A stretch of 64,000 nt of DNA from an uncultured Gammaproteobacteria bacterium (lineage in GTDB: Bacteria; Pseudomonadota; Gammaproteobacteria; UBA4575): NCBI GenBank assembly GCA_951812785.1, contig OX638335.1:1569653-1633652 (forward strand). Direction: 5' to 3'. Both the position numbers and the translations under genes were made by a program. Of this stretch, positions 8,319-17,735 are shown piece by piece (position 1 is the first letter of the stretch; each line of letters begins with the position of its first letter). The notes beneath the pieces were generated by a model. That model was given only the letters and a program-made list of their open reading frames with translations. It was not told where the DNA came from and searched no databases.

Positions 8319-9761
8319 TTACTTTTCCTCAGCGTCTGGAATCTTAAGCGCTAGAAACTGTGGTCCTTGACGGCGCTGAACCAGAATTGAAGCAAATTTA
8401 CCTTTAGGCAATTTTTCTACAATCTCTTTCAACTCCTTCACCGACTGTACTTTCTCCCCATTGACTAACTGCAATACATCACCTTTACGTATGCCTGCAG
8501 ATTTACCTGCACCGTCAACAACAGACAACACATGTAAGCCATGAGAAAGCTCCATTGCTTCTAATTCCTCTTTAGTTAAGGCACGTAGATCTAAACCAAG
8601 CACACCTTCCGACACTTTTTCTACTGCTTCACCTGCGACAGGCTGATCGGCATCAGGCAATTGACCAATTTTTACTTTAACGGTACTCAATTTGCCATCA
8701 CGCATAATTTCAAGCTTCACTTCCTCACCGACACGAACACGCCCAACCATTGGTGGCAAAGCTGCAGAGCTTTGTACTTCTTGCCCATTAAAGGAAAGAA
8801 TCACATCACCCACTTTAATATCAGAACCCTCTACTGGACTGCCATCCATAATTTTTGCAACCAATGCGCCCATTGGCGTATCCATTCCAAATGATTCTGC
8901 CAACTCGCGGGTCACCTCTTGAATGTAAACACCTAACCAACCACGAGATACATAACCGTTATCTTTGAGTTGATCAATAACATCCATAGCTACTTCAACA
9001 GGAATGGCAAATGACAATCCCATGAATCCACCCGTACGACTATATATTTGTGAATTGATACCGACCACTTCACCATGCAAATTAAATAATGGCCCACCTG
9101 AATTGCCAGGATTAATCGCTACATCTGTTTGAATAAAAGGAACGTAATTTTCGTTAGGGAGGCTTCGACCTTTAGCACTAACAATACCGGATGTCGCAGA
9201 GTGATCAAAACCAAATGGAGAACCAATGGCCAACACCCATTGCCCAACTTTCAAATCATTTGCAGAGCCAAGTTTCACAACAGGCAAATCTTTCGCATCA
9301 ATTTTTAATAGTGCAATATCGCTACGCGGATCACTACCAATCAGCTTTGCTTCCAATTGACGACGATCACTAAGTTTAACGATGATTTCATCAGCACCCT
9401 TAACAACATGATGATTAGTAACAACATAACCATCAACAGAAACAATGAAACCTGAACCTAAAGAACGCGAATTAAAGTAATCTTCATGCGGCCCTTGTTG
9501 ACCCCCAAAGAATTTCTCCAAAAAATCGCCTAGAGGGCCATCTTGAGGCATGTCAGGAATGTCTACATTGGGTGGTAACGCACGACGGGTTGATTGCTGT
9601 TTAGTAGTACTAATATTCACGACAGCACCTGCATTATTCTCCACTAACTTAGTGAAATCAGGCAATCCATGCTCCGCATAGGCTAAATTGCAAAATGCGA
9701 TTGAAATTAATATACAGAAATATAAAAAAGATGATGTTCTATTTATTTGCAACAAAGCCAT
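8319..9761 (-). CDS. mucD: Periplasmic Do-like serine protease/chaperone MucD
   Basis: DegP-type protease that clears misfolded envelope proteins. It is 480 aa. A signal peptide ends near LAYA-EHG. The trypsin-like domain has the triad His (VTNHHVV, about residue 119), Asp (DPRSDIALL, about 149) and Ser (NPGNSGGPL, about 222), followed by two PDZ domains (about 265-355 and 375-470). It is downstream of rpoE-rseA-rseB, as in pseudomonads, with a 142-nt gap. That context favours the name mucD over degP. Sigma-E control is expected. Confidence 0.93.
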   Translation of the reverse strand: MALLQINRTSSFLYFCILISIAFCNLAYAEHGLPDFTKLVENNAGAVVNISTTKQQSTRRALPPNVDIPDMPQDGPLGDFLEKFFGGQQGPHEDYFNSRSLGSGFIVSVDGYVVTNHHVVKGADEIIVKLSDRRQLEAKLIGSDPRSDIALLKIDAKDLPVVKLGSANDLKVGQWVLAIGSPFGFDHSATSGIVSAKGRSLPNENYVPFIQTDVAINPGNSGGPLFNLHGEVVGINSQIYSRTGGFMGLSFAIPVEVAMDVIDQLKDNGYVSRGWLGVYIQEVTRELAESFGMDTPMGALVAKIMDGSPVEGSDIKVGDVILSFNGQEVQSSAALPPMVGRVRVGEEVKLEIMRDGKLSTVKVKIGQLPDADQPVAGEAVEKVSEGVLGLDLRALTKEELEAMELSHGLHVLSVVDGAGKSAGIRKGDVLQLVNGEKVQSVKELKEIVEKLPKGKFASILVQRRQGPQFLALKIPDAEEK

Positions 9762-9903
9762 TCTCCTTCAACAAGCAGCTTTATGTAATTGTAGTTTCAC
9801 TGTGTATGACTCTTTATTTGTTCCGTTAGAGTCGTGATTCATTCCATTTTTTCGAATCACTTTATTGACAAAACTGCGCATCCAAAAGTTCTAAATAATT
9901 TGG

Positions 9904-10902
9904 TTATTCGCTATGCATGACAGATGAACCGATCATTTTAACGGTTTCGTTAGGAACTTCACCTAGCACAGTAATTTGATGATTATCAAATTCTTTAGAA
10001 AAAGCATTGATAGATCCGCGTCGACTTAAACCTTCAAACATATCACTAAGCTTACGTGGTTTAATGATAAATACAGAAACCGAAGCGACGCCATCTGAAA
10101 CCACCATATGATGAACAGGCTCGTCACTAGTAGTCATTATACGTTGGTTAATTCTGCTCACTGAAAAACCAGGGGGAAGTTTAGAAACGTGCCAGCCTTT
10201 ATCGCTGCCTTGTTGAGTTTGCGCATATTCTCCTAGATTCTTTGACTTTCGCCAAGTAAAGTTTTTAATATTATTTTCAGGGTGAAAATTAATATGGTCT
10301 ACTGATTCTAAATATTGCACATTAGTAAACATCACTTCTTCAAGCAGATGTCCACGTGGATGAATCATCTTAGAACGCAGTAGCATTCCACTTTTAGGCT
10401 CTATACATAGTTCATATCCATATCTAAATTGATCGACAGGCTTAATAGCAAGCATTTTGCAATCATGCTCTGCAATTCTACTATTAGAGCCAGATATAAC
10501 CGTGTAACTTTGAGTAAGACTTTCTAACTCTCTCGGAACAATAGTTGGAATACCATGATGTGCAGATGAATGATCCACTGTAATCAAATTGCGATTTGGC
10601 CATACACAAGTGACTGTCTCATCATCACGAACCACTTCACGCGGCTCGCCACTTAACGAAGTTAACCTCTCCTTTACTTCGCCGTCAACAACACCATGAA
10701 CAATTCGCATCGAATCCAATTGACCATTATGCATAAACACAAATGTGCCTTGATAATTAATCTGATCCACATGGTCGAGCATTTTTTTAATAAGCTCATG
10801 ACCATCAGAATTTACATTTATCTTTATTGGAGAAACAGGAGGCGTTTGCGCTTGCACACTTGCCGCAAGTAAAACAATTCCTGCAGTGATTAATAACCGC
10901 AT
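9904..10902 (-). CDS. rseB: Sigma-E regulator RseB/MucB
   Basis: Periplasmic protein that binds RseA and protects it from cleavage until mislocalised lipoproteins or LPS signals release it. The ATG at 10902 gives 332 aa opening with a signal peptide (MRLLITAGIVLLAASVQAQ). Upstream in-frame starts would run into rseA, so I prefer this one, 4 nt after the rseA stop. Family features are NYQGTFVFMHNGQLDSMRI (about 41-59), FRYGYELCIEP, and a C-terminal lobe with LPPGFSVS and VHHMVVSDGVASVSVFI. Confidence 0.92.
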   Translation of the reverse strand: MRLLITAGIVLLAASVQAQTPPVSPIKINVNSDGHELIKKMLDHVDQINYQGTFVFMHNGQLDSMRIVHGVVDGEVKERLTSLSGEPREVVRDDETVTCVWPNRNLITVDHSSAHHGIPTIVPRELESLTQSYTVISGSNSRIAEHDCKMLAIKPVDQFRYGYELCIEPKSGMLLRSKMIHPRGHLLEEVMFTNVQYLESVDHINFHPENNIKNFTWRKSKNLGEYAQTQQGSDKGWHVSKLPPGFSVSRINQRIMTTSDEPVHHMVVSDGVASVSVFIIKPRKLSDMFEGLSRRGSINAFSKEFDNHQITVLGEVPNETVKMIGSSVMHSE

Positions 10903-10906
10903 TGAA

Positions 10907-11557
10907 CTACTCTTTAACATCCTTGAGCTCAATAATTTCCACATAAGGGGAAATAATACGCTGACTGCCATAACCCGCATGCCCTTGGATATAAGGATTT
11001 AATTCTTGATAGTAAACTTTTTCTTCCACTTGTGGTTTTTTTTGCATCGCTTCTAGCTGCTGAACAGTAGCAGGTGCAAATTCAACTTGTTGAGAATCTT
11101 GAAGTGTTATTGCCACAGCAGGTTTCATTTCATCTGCGGCCTCTTGCTCACTGATAGCAAGCTCTGGACCATCAGTTGTTGCAGGTTGATTGAAGTTTTG
11201 ATAAGTCACGATAGAAAATGCAGCAACCGATGCAGCAATTGTTAAACCGGCGACTTGTTTAACATAAGTGCCAACACACTTAATACCTACTTTAGTCGTT
11301 GACTCTAAATCTTGCTCATAACCTTGTTGACTAATTACCTGCATGACTTGCTGAGAAAAGTCGTTATCAATTTGTGCAGGAAAGTGTTTATTCATAATGG
11401 CGCTAATGGCATTGTAACGCACCCAGGCTTTTTCACCTTCGGGTTTTGCTAGTACACTGGTGTTTAATCTGCGTCTTTCAAATTCTGATAAATCCTCATC
11501 AAGACTAACGCTGATTAATTCCAAATCTTTTTCAGATAATTCTGTTTCTATGCTCAT
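10907..11557 (-). CDS. rseA: Anti-sigma-E factor RseA/MucA
   Basis: Inner-membrane anti-sigma factor that holds RpoE inactive. It is 216 aa. The cytoplasmic N-terminal domain (about 1-85) has the family pattern of acidic residues and WVRYNAISAIM. One membrane helix is at about 102-117 (VAGLTIAASVAAFSIV). The periplasmic tail ends near QRIISPYVEIIELKDVKE. It lies 22 nt after rpoE and 4 nt before rseB. Confidence 0.92.
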   Translation of the reverse strand: MSIETELSEKDLELISVSLDEDLSEFERRRLNTSVLAKPEGEKAWVRYNAISAIMNKHFPAQIDNDFSQQVMQVISQQGYEQDLESTTKVGIKCVGTYVKQVAGLTIAASVAAFSIVTYQNFNQPATTDGPELAISEQEAADEMKPAVAITLQDSQQVEFAPATVQQLEAMQKKPQVEEKVYYQELNPYIQGHAGYGSQRIISPYVEIIELKDVKE

Positions 11558-11579
11558 AATTAGTGACTCTACTAAATAA

Positions 11580-12155
11580 TTAATCCATTAAGGGCTGAAC
11601 AACTTTATCGATTGCCTCGCGTGCTCTAAAAATTCGTGACCTGACAGTACCGATAGGACACTCCATTGCCTCTGCAATTTGTTCGTAGCTCATTCCTTCT
11701 AACTCTCGCAACGTTATTGCCATCTTTAAATCATCTGGTAGATGATGTATCGCATCAAATACCTTTGTTTCCAACTCTTGTGACTGTAATACTCGATCTG
11801 GTGTTGCGTGATCACGCAATATTACAGCATCATCAAAATACTCTGCATCCTCAACATCCACTTGACGATCTGCCTGCCTGCGTGATGCCGAAAGCAAGTA
11901 ATTCTTAGCAGAGTTCACCGCAATCCTATACATCCATGTATAAAACGCAGCGTCCCCACGAAAATTCTTTAATCCTCTATAAGCCTTAATGAACGCTTCC
12001 TGCGCCACATCTTGTGCTTCGTCGGAACGGACATAACGACTCACTAGGTTGACTACTTTGAACTGGTATTTCTTGACCAGCAAATCAAACGCGCGGGTAT
12101 CCCCTTCTTTTGCACGTGCGACCAGTTCTGTATCGTTATTATTATTCTCGCCCAT
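11580..12155 (-). CDS. rpoE: Extracytoplasmic-function sigma factor RpoE (AlgU)
   Basis: Directs transcription of envelope-stress genes. The ATG at 12155 gives 191 aa, the normal length, with AGGAGA upstream. A longer frame begins at 12248 but adds 31 residues with no family match. Region 2 has YVRSDEAQDVAQEAFIKAYR and FYTWMYRIAVN; region 4 has LPDDLKMAITLRELEGMSY and IGTVRSRIFRARE. First gene of the rpoE-rseA-rseB-mucD unit. It is probably autoregulated (see the promoter at 12197-12223). Confidence 0.96.
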   Translation of the reverse strand: MGENNNNDTELVARAKEGDTRAFDLLVKKYQFKVVNLVSRYVRSDEAQDVAQEAFIKAYRGLKNFRGDAAFYTWMYRIAVNSAKNYLLSASRRQADRQVDVEDAEYFDDAVILRDHATPDRVLQSQELETKVFDAIHHLPDDLKMAITLRELEGMSYEQIAEAMECPIGTVRSRIFRAREAIDKVVQPLMD

Positions 12156-12196
12156 CTTGGGCTTATCTCCTTGAGCGAATAGCCATCCGCTGATGG

Positions 12197-12223
12197 TATG
12201 ACTATATTGAGTCAATGAAGTTC
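12197..12223 (-). promoter_or_regulatory. Probable sigma-E-dependent autoregulatory promoter of rpoE
   Basis: On the minus strand GAACTT is followed, after exactly 16 nt, by TCATA. This resembles the ECF sigma-E consensus (GAACTT, 16 nt, TCTGA/TCTAA). It lies about 42 nt upstream of the chosen rpoE start, as expected for autoregulation. The -35 matches fully, the -10 partly. Confidence 0.5.
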
Positions 12224-12300
12224 GCTCGACCTCCGGTAGAGTGAGCAATTACGACGATATACTAACGGCGTCACATGTTTTATGACAGAATTAGAAAATT

Positions 12301-13971
12301 ATGACTTCAAAAGCCCCAAAATTCCACGATTACGACGTGCTTATCCTCGGTAGTGGCGCTGCAGGATTAAGTACCGCCCTGCACACCAATCAGAGTTTGC
12401 ACATCGCGGTACTGTCGAAAGCTGAATTAAGTAGTGGAAATACCTCCTACGCTCAAGGCGGCATATCAGCTGTTCTCGATGACAACGATTCTTTCGAACA
12501 ACATGTTGCAGATACTATCTCAGCTGGCGTAGGTCTGTGTGATCCAGAGGTGGTAGCCAAAACCGTTTCAGAAGGCAGCGAAGTGATCGACTGGCTATTG
12601 TCGATTGGGGTAGATTTCACCCGCGATAATAATCCCCAAAATGCCCAGCAATTGCATCTCACCCGCGAAGGTGGGCACACACGTAGACGAGTTGCTCACG
12701 TTGCGGATGCCACTGGCAACGCCGTACAGAACCAACTCATCGATGAAGTGCGCAAACGTGATCACATTGATCTGCATGCTAATTACATTGCTGTCGATCT
12801 CATTACCACTCGCAAGCTAGGTCATAAAGACGATCGCTGCGTAGGCGCATACATACTCAATATTGAAACCGGTGAAGTAGAAGTATTTCGCGCTAAAAAC
12901 GTTGTCTTGGCCACAGGTGGCGCCAGTAAAGTATACTTATATACAAGTAACCCCGACGGAGCCTGCGGTGATGGTCTAGCCATGGCTTGGCGTGCAGGGT
13001 GTCGTGCTGCCAATATGGAGTTCATGCAGTTTCATCCTACCTGTTTATATCACCCTAAAGCTAAGTCTTACTTATTAAGTGAAGCCATCCGCGGAGAAGG
13101 TGGCAAAATTATTTTAGAAGATGGCAGCGAATTTCTGCATGATTTTGATCCTCAAGGCGTATTAGCTCCCAGAGATATTGTCGCGCGCGCTATTGACTAC
13201 AAAATGAAAAAACACGGCCTCGATAGTGTGTTTTTAGACATCAGCCATAAATCTGTAGATTTTATTAAGGATCATTTCCCTAATATTCATGCACGTTGCC
13301 TGTCACTAGGTTACGACATGACCAAACAGCCCATTCCTGTGGTACCGGCCGCGCACTATACTTGTGGCGGCATCGCTACCGATGAACATGGGCAAACCGA
13401 TATCGATCAACTCTATGCAATAGGCGAAGTCGCATTTACCGGTCTTCATGGAGCCAACCGCATGGCAAGTAATTCACTATTAGAGTGTTTAGCTTATGGA
13501 CGCTTCGCGGGCCAACACATTAACAAGTCTACAAACATTAACGCTAAACATATCGACATTCCCGCATGGGATGCCAGTCGCGTGTCTGATTCCGACGAAG
13601 AAATTGTCGTTGCCCATAACTGGGACGAACTGCGCCGCTTCATGTGGGATTATGTGGGGATTGTACGTAGCACCAAACGCATGCAACGTGCTAAGCATCG
13701 TGTAGATTTATTATTAAGTGAGATTGACGAGTACTACAGCAACTTTAAAGTCACCAGTGATTTAATCGAGCTACGAAATATTGCAGTAGTAGCAGATTTA
13801 ATTATTCGTAGTGCATTAAAGCGCAAAGAAAGCCGTGGATTGCATTACACATTAGATTACCCAGAGACTGATAGCAGCCTAGACAATATAAATACTATTC
13901 TTACCCCAAATTTAAACGAATCTGCCGCCGGCTGGGAAACTGAAACGCAGTTAACTAGTGGCCACAAATAA
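12301..13971 (+). CDS. nadB: L-aspartate oxidase
   Basis: FAD enzyme that oxidises L-aspartate to iminoaspartate, the first step of de novo NAD synthesis. It is 556 aa. It has the FAD-binding [15 protein letters not shown] (about 15-29), [12 protein letters not shown] (about 44-55), [16 protein letters not shown], the catalytic-region [10 protein letters not shown], and [17 protein letters not shown]. It is divergent from rpoE, an arrangement common in gammaproteobacteria. Its last 21 nt overlap the 3' end of orn on the other strand. Confidence 0.96.
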   Translation: MTSKAPKFHDYDVLILGSGAAGLSTALHTNQSLHIAVLSKAELSSGNTSYAQGGISAVLDDNDSFEQHVADTISAGVGLCDPEVVAKTVSEGSEVIDWLLSIGVDFTRDNNPQNAQQLHLTREGGHTRRRVAHVADATGNAVQNQLIDEVRKRDHIDLHANYIAVDLITTRKLGHKDDRCVGAYILNIETGEVEVFRAKNVVLATGGASKVYLYTSNPDGACGDGLAMAWRAGCRAANMEFMQFHPTCLYHPKAKSYLLSEAIRGEGGKIILEDGSEFLHDFDPQGVLAPRDIVARAIDYKMKKHGLDSVFLDISHKSVDFIKDHFPNIHARCLSLGYDMTKQPIPVVPAAHYTCGGIATDEHGQTDIDQLYAIGEVAFTGLHGANRMASNSLLECLAYGRFAGQHINKSTNINAKHIDIPAWDASRVSDSDEEIVVAHNWDELRRFMWDYVGIVRSTKRMQRAKHRVDLLLSEIDEYYSNFKVTSDLIELRNIAVVADLIIRSALKRKESRGLHYTLDYPETDSSLDNINTILTPNLNESAAGWETETQLTSGHK

Positions 13972-14508
13972 TTTAGCGCGATAGTGTTTTAGCTCGTCAA
14001 TCGAATCACGAATATCGGCCAAGGCAAGATGTTCTGATTCTTTATCAAACTCAAAACCCTTGCCTGAATACCAACATTTAACCAATTCTTTTAATGTACT
14101 GACATCTAAATTTCGGTAATGAAAATATTCTTCCAACAAAGGCATTTGGCGCGCCATAAAGCGGCGATCCTGACAAATACTATTACCACACATAGGGGAC
14201 TTCCCCGCCGACACATATTTTTCTAAGAAAGCAATGGTCTCAGCCTCCGCTTGCGCCAAGGTATATTTGCTCGCTAACACACGCTTAATCAAGCCAGATT
14301 TCCCATGTTGATTTTGATTCCACTCATCCATCTGGTCTAAACGATTTTGTGGCTGGTGAATGGCAATCATAGGGCCTTCAGCAATAATGTTGAGCTCTTT
14401 ATCTGTAACAATAGTGGCAATCTCAATGATTTCATCATTGACTGTATCCAAGCCTGTCATCTCCAAGTCAATCCAGATCAGATTATTATTGCTTATTAAA
14501 TCATCCAT
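13951..14508 (-). CDS. orn: Oligoribonuclease
   Basis: 3'-5' exoribonuclease that degrades 2-5-nt RNAs and pGpG, the product of c-di-GMP breakdown. It is 185 aa, normal length. DEDDh motifs are [10 protein letters not shown] (about 12-21), CQDRRFM (about 113-119) and [13 protein letters not shown] (about 158-170). The 3' end overlaps nadB convergently by 21 nt. The rsgA relic is on its other side, a classic neighbourhood. Confidence 0.96.
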   Translation of the reverse strand: MDDLISNNNLIWIDLEMTGLDTVNDEIIEIATIVTDKELNIIAEGPMIAIHQPQNRLDQMDEWNQNQHGKSGLIKRVLASKYTLAQAEAETIAFLEKYVSAGKSPMCGNSICQDRRFMARQMPLLEEYFHYRNLDVSTLKELVKCWYSGKGFEFDKESEHLALADIRDSIDELKHYRAKLFVATS

Positions 14509-14624
14509 ATATAAGGTCCACTATGTTTTTTACACGTTGTGTAATCAGTTTTGACCAGAGTGTACACCAACTACATTCATATTTTTAAAATTCAACTGCT
14601 AACCCTAATGAGAAAACACCCCTG

Positions 14625-14912
14625 ATGAAACGATTGCCTAGCCTTTTATTATTACCCTTAATGACGATCACCTTCACTTCACAAGCTGAAGATGGCGAAG
14701 CATTACACCTGTCTCAATGCATTGAATGCCACAGCCGCATGACAGGGGGAGACGGACACGTCATTTACACGCGTGACAAACGCATAGCAGACAATGCCGT
14801 CGAATTAAAAGCCCGCGTTACACATTGCGCGAACGGTGCCAACACTGGCTGGAACGAACTTCAAATCAATGCAGTGACCAATTATTTAAATCAACAGCAT
14901 TATCATTACTAA
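14625..14912 (+). CDS. Small periplasmic c-type cytochrome
   Basis: A 95-aa protein with a signal peptide (MKRLPSLLLLPLMTITFTSQA) and one haem-c motif CIECH at about residues 35-39. The C-terminal region (CANGANTGWNELQINAVTNYLNQ) has the shape of the last helix of small class-I cytochromes. A Met ligand is possible at the RMTGG segment but is not in the usual place. The next gene begins 12 nt after its stop. Its partner is unknown; SoxB at 20.8 kb makes a role in sulfur-derived electron transfer conceivable but unproven. Confidence 0.85.
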   Translation: MKRLPSLLLLPLMTITFTSQAEDGEALHLSQCIECHSRMTGGDGHVIYTRDKRIADNAVELKARVTHCANGANTGWNELQINAVTNYLNQQHYHY

Positions 14913-14924
14913 ACACTCCACTTC

Positions 14925-15807
14925 ATGTACTTAGCCCACGTCATCGCCCGACAAGGAAAAACTTTTATTGTCGAGGATGAACACGGCGAACAACATGCTT
15001 GCCACGCACGCAGCAAATCGGTAGATGCCGTATGTGGTGATAACGTTGAATGCGAAACAAAAGATCAGTCAAAAGATGTGATTGAAAAAATATGCGCACG
15101 TAGAAATCAAATCACACGCATCGACAATTTCAAACGAGAAAAAACCATCGCCGCGAATATCGACCACATGATCATCGTCGTTGCAGCGGCACCCACTTTC
15201 TCAACATCACTGATTGATAAATATTTAGCCTGTGCACAACTCAATCACTGCAAAGCAACATTAGTCGTGAATAAAGCAGAAATGCTCAACGACAACAGCA
15301 TCAACATCATTGAACTAGAAAAGACTTACCACGCATTATTTCAGAACTTCATTATCACGAGTGCAAAGTTAGGCTATGGCATACAAACATTAAGACTTGC
15401 TCTGGCTGATGAAACCAGTATTTTAGTCGGCCAATCTGGTGTTGAAAAATCATCCCTCATTAATCACCTACTAAATAACAATAATATTAAAGTTGGAAAA
15501 CTCTCCGAAAACATTCAGCAAGGCAAACACACCACCACTAACGCATTCACACATAACATTCATCACAACGGTAGACTAATAGATTCTTCCTGGCGTACGC
15601 ACCTTTATGCCTGTATTCCAAGACACACAACAAGTCATGCTAGGCTACAGTGAATTCCTTTCCCACCTTGGTAAATGTAAATTCTCAGATTGCCAACACA
15701 TCAACGAACCACAATGCGCGATTAAAAATGCTGTAGACAAAAACATCATTCAACCAGCACGCTATCAGAGCTACTTAGAAAACATTCAAGAAGTAAAAAA
15801 TTCATAA
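14925..15807 (+). pseudogene. rsgA: Ribosome small-subunit GTPase RsgA, two lesions
   Basis: RsgA matures the 30S subunit. The OB fold (1-60) and circularly permuted GTPase are recognisable: NKAE (G4), the P-loop region at 169-177, GKHTTTNA, and the C-terminal zinc finger CKFSDCQHINEPQC. The P-loop reads GQSGVEKSS, so the invariant Gly before Lys is Glu (codon GAA at 15444-15446). One extra T at about 15586-15588 shifts the frame inside the DSPGV motif, so the zinc domain lies in another frame ending at 15807. Two independent lesions in the active site make a sequencing artefact unlikely. It lies next to orn, as is usual for this gene. Confidence 0.88.
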
Positions 15808-15854
15808 CATTCAATATATTCGAAAAAATCCCCACCACTCCCGCAAAAAATTCT

Positions 15855-15882
15855 GTCATGCCCGCGAATACAAGAATCCAGC
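15855..15882. repeat. Diverged single copy of the GTCATTCCC repeat
   Basis: GTCATGCCCGCGAATACAAG followed by AATCCAGC matches, with changes, the right half of the element at 5215-5330. It is intergenic, between the rsgA relic and the PpnP gene. Confidence 0.45.
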
Positions 15883-16018
15883 CGATGCAAATGGTATCAA
15901 GATGTATTTCATAAGCCTTCCTATTAATGTGATACCTAAGCTAGACCTCATGCAAGAAACACATAATAATGATACCCATTAATCATACATCTCAACATTC
16001 ATTAAAAAGGATTTATTA

Positions 16019-16426
16019 ATGTCTCAATTTGACAATGTTTCCATCATTAAGGAAGCCAATGTGTATTTTGAAGGGCAAGTCACTAGCCGTTCTGTGATCT
16101 TTCAAGATGGATCACGCAAAACACTAGGCATTATGCTGCCCGGTGAATATGAATTCAGCACCGATGAAAAAGAGTTAATGGAAATTTCTTCAGGCGAATT
16201 AGATGTACTTTTACCGAATAGTGACTGGCAGAGTATTCGTGATGGTGAAAGCTTTGAAGTACCAGCAAACTCTAAATTTCAACTAAAAGTCTCCAAACTA
16301 ACTGATTACTGCTGTAGCTTCATTGAAGTAATGGATTGGGTTAGTGCACTATTAGTTGGCTTACTAGCCTCTACTCTGTTGGCTTATTTTACTGGCGCTA
16401 TTGGCTTCTCGAATTTTATTAATTAA
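16019..16426 (+). CDS. ppnP: Pyrimidine/purine nucleoside phosphorylase (PpnP) with a C-terminal membrane tail
   Basis: PpnP (YaiE, DUF1255) is a small cupin that phosphorolyses nucleosides. Residues 1-103 match it: [49 protein letters not shown], a cupin core and ending CCSFIE. The usual protein stops there at about 94-105 aa. Here the frame continues through [20 protein letters not shown] to FSNFIN, a hydrophobic helix (about 108-125) that would make it a tail-anchored membrane protein. A GGA-type ribosome-binding site precedes the ATG. The zinc-finger gene follows 18 nt later. Confidence 0.85.
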   Translation: MSQFDNVSIIKEANVYFEGQVTSRSVIFQDGSRKTLGIMLPGEYEFSTDEKELMEISSGELDVLLPNSDWQSIRDGESFEVPANSKFQLKVSKLTDYCCSFIEVMDWVSALLVGLLASTLLAYFTGAIGFSNFIN

Positions 16427-16444
16427 AAGCAAAGGAAAGTAAAT

Positions 16445-16681
16445 ATGGCAGGCGGATGGTCGCGCGATGGCGCAGTTCAAAATCAAATTGATGCAAGCAT
16501 TAATGACGCCGTGAAACAAGCGCGCAGTCAGCTACCGAAAGGATCTGGACTCAGTCATTGTAAAGAATGCGAGGCAGAAATTCCCCAAGCCCGTCGTGAT
16601 GTGATACCAGGTGTGCGGTTATGCGTGACATGTCAGGAAAAAGTTGATGACACTCAAAAAGCCTTAAGCGGTATTAATTGA
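16445..16681 (+). CDS. DksA/TraR-type C4 zinc-finger protein (YbiI-like)
   Basis: A 78-aa protein opening MAGGWSRDGAVQNQIDASI and containing the C4 zinc finger CKECEAEIPQARR ... RLCVTCQE (about residues 38-62), typical of the short TraR/YbiI branch. It lacks the DksA coiled-coil and its acidic tip, so it may bind the RNA polymerase secondary channel like TraR, or do something else. AGGAAAG precedes the ATG. A full-length dksA is present separately at 53.6 kb. Confidence 0.85.
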   Translation: MAGGWSRDGAVQNQIDASINDAVKQARSQLPKGSGLSHCKECEAEIPQARRDVIPGVRLCVTCQEKVDDTQKALSGIN

Positions 16682-16727
16682 CGTGGCAGCAAAGATAACC
16701 AATTAAGATAATCCAGGCAAGATAATT

Positions 16728-17495
16728 ATGAAAAGAGAAAACATAGGATTACTACTCATCACCGTGTCTGCCGTGGCCGTATTAGTTGGGCTACTAACTC
16801 GCGCACCTATTCCACAAGACTTGGCTTATCATGATTTTTCAGACAATGTTGGCTGGTTTAATGTGCCCAATATATTAAATGTATTGTCTAATCTACCCTT
16901 TTTAATCATTGGACTGCTAGGTTTACATAAGCTAATCAATCTTAACTCGCTCAATATTATTCACGATAATCAGCTTGCTTATGTGGCTTTATTTATTGGG
17001 ACTGCCTTAGTTGCATTTGGCTCTGGTTACTATCATCTATGGCCAAACAATCAAACATTGGTTTGGGATAGACTACCGATGACAATTGCCTTCATGGGTT
17101 TATTCTCAATTGTGATCAGTGAATTTATCTCTATCAAGCTAGGCAAAATATTATTATTTCCTTTACTGATAATTGGCTTGGCATCAGTTATTTACTGGCA
17201 CGTTACTGAAACTAATGGACAAGATGATTTAAGGTTTTATGCCATTGTTCAGTTTTTTCCAATGCTAGCGATTCCCATCATTCTCATAACATTTAATTCA
17301 TCATTTAACCTTATCAGCGGCTATTGGTGGTTACTGGTAGCGTATATTGCAGCCAAACTATTCGAGCATTTCGATGCTGCGGTTCATGATATATTAATCA
17401 TCATGAGCGGACATTCCATCAAGCATGTTGCAGCCGCCATTGGGGTGTATATTTTATTACGCAGTTACGACAATAGAATTGAATACTCAAGGTGA
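16728..17495 (+). CDS. Ceramidase-like (alkaline ceramidase/CREST family) membrane protein
   Basis: A 255-aa integral membrane protein with seven or so predicted helices. Conserved elements are AYHDFSDN, VPNILNVLSNLPFLIIG, SGYYHLWPNNQTLVWDRLPM (about 104-123, with the His and Asp of the presumed metal site), and the late ISGH-like MSGHSIKHVAAAIG (about 229-242). Members of this superfamily are membrane hydrolases using bound metal. The bacterial substrate is not known. It stands 46 nt after the zinc-finger gene. Confidence 0.78.
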   Translation: MKRENIGLLLITVSAVAVLVGLLTRAPIPQDLAYHDFSDNVGWFNVPNILNVLSNLPFLIIGLLGLHKLINLNSLNIIHDNQLAYVALFIGTALVAFGSGYYHLWPNNQTLVWDRLPMTIAFMGLFSIVISEFISIKLGKILLFPLLIIGLASVIYWHVTETNGQDDLRFYAIVQFFPMLAIPIILITFNSSFNLISGYWWLLVAYIAAKLFEHFDAAVHDILIIMSGHSIKHVAAAIGVYILLRSYDNRIEYSR

Positions 17496-17666
17496 GTTTA
17501 TTCATGATCGCACCTCTTTGGAATAAATTTCAGTGAAATCAATGTAACACATGACATATTATTAATATAATTGAAAATCTATGTTGTAGTGATTTGCTTT
17601 ATTGATGATTGGGATGTGTTTGATTTTTGTGTGGAATTATTAATTTTAGCACTTTATTAAATATGA

Positions 17667-17697
17667 GCTAGATTCTCGCCTTTGCGGGAATGACGAG
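17667..17697. repeat. Diverged copy of the GTCATTCCC repeat
   Basis: GCTAGATTCTCGCC ... GCGGGAATGACGAG matches the right half of the element at 5215-5330 in the same orientation. It lies in the 240-nt convergent gap between the ceramidase-like gene and recR, which holds no other feature I can see. Confidence 0.5.
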
Positions 17698-17735
17698 TAC
17701 TATAAACTCCCCCACTAAACAACTAATCGATTTAT

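Noticed and set aside
12156-12248. Longer rpoE start at 12248
   Set aside because: The extra 31 residues match no sigma factor and overlap the probable promoter; the ATG at 12155 has a good ribosome-binding site.
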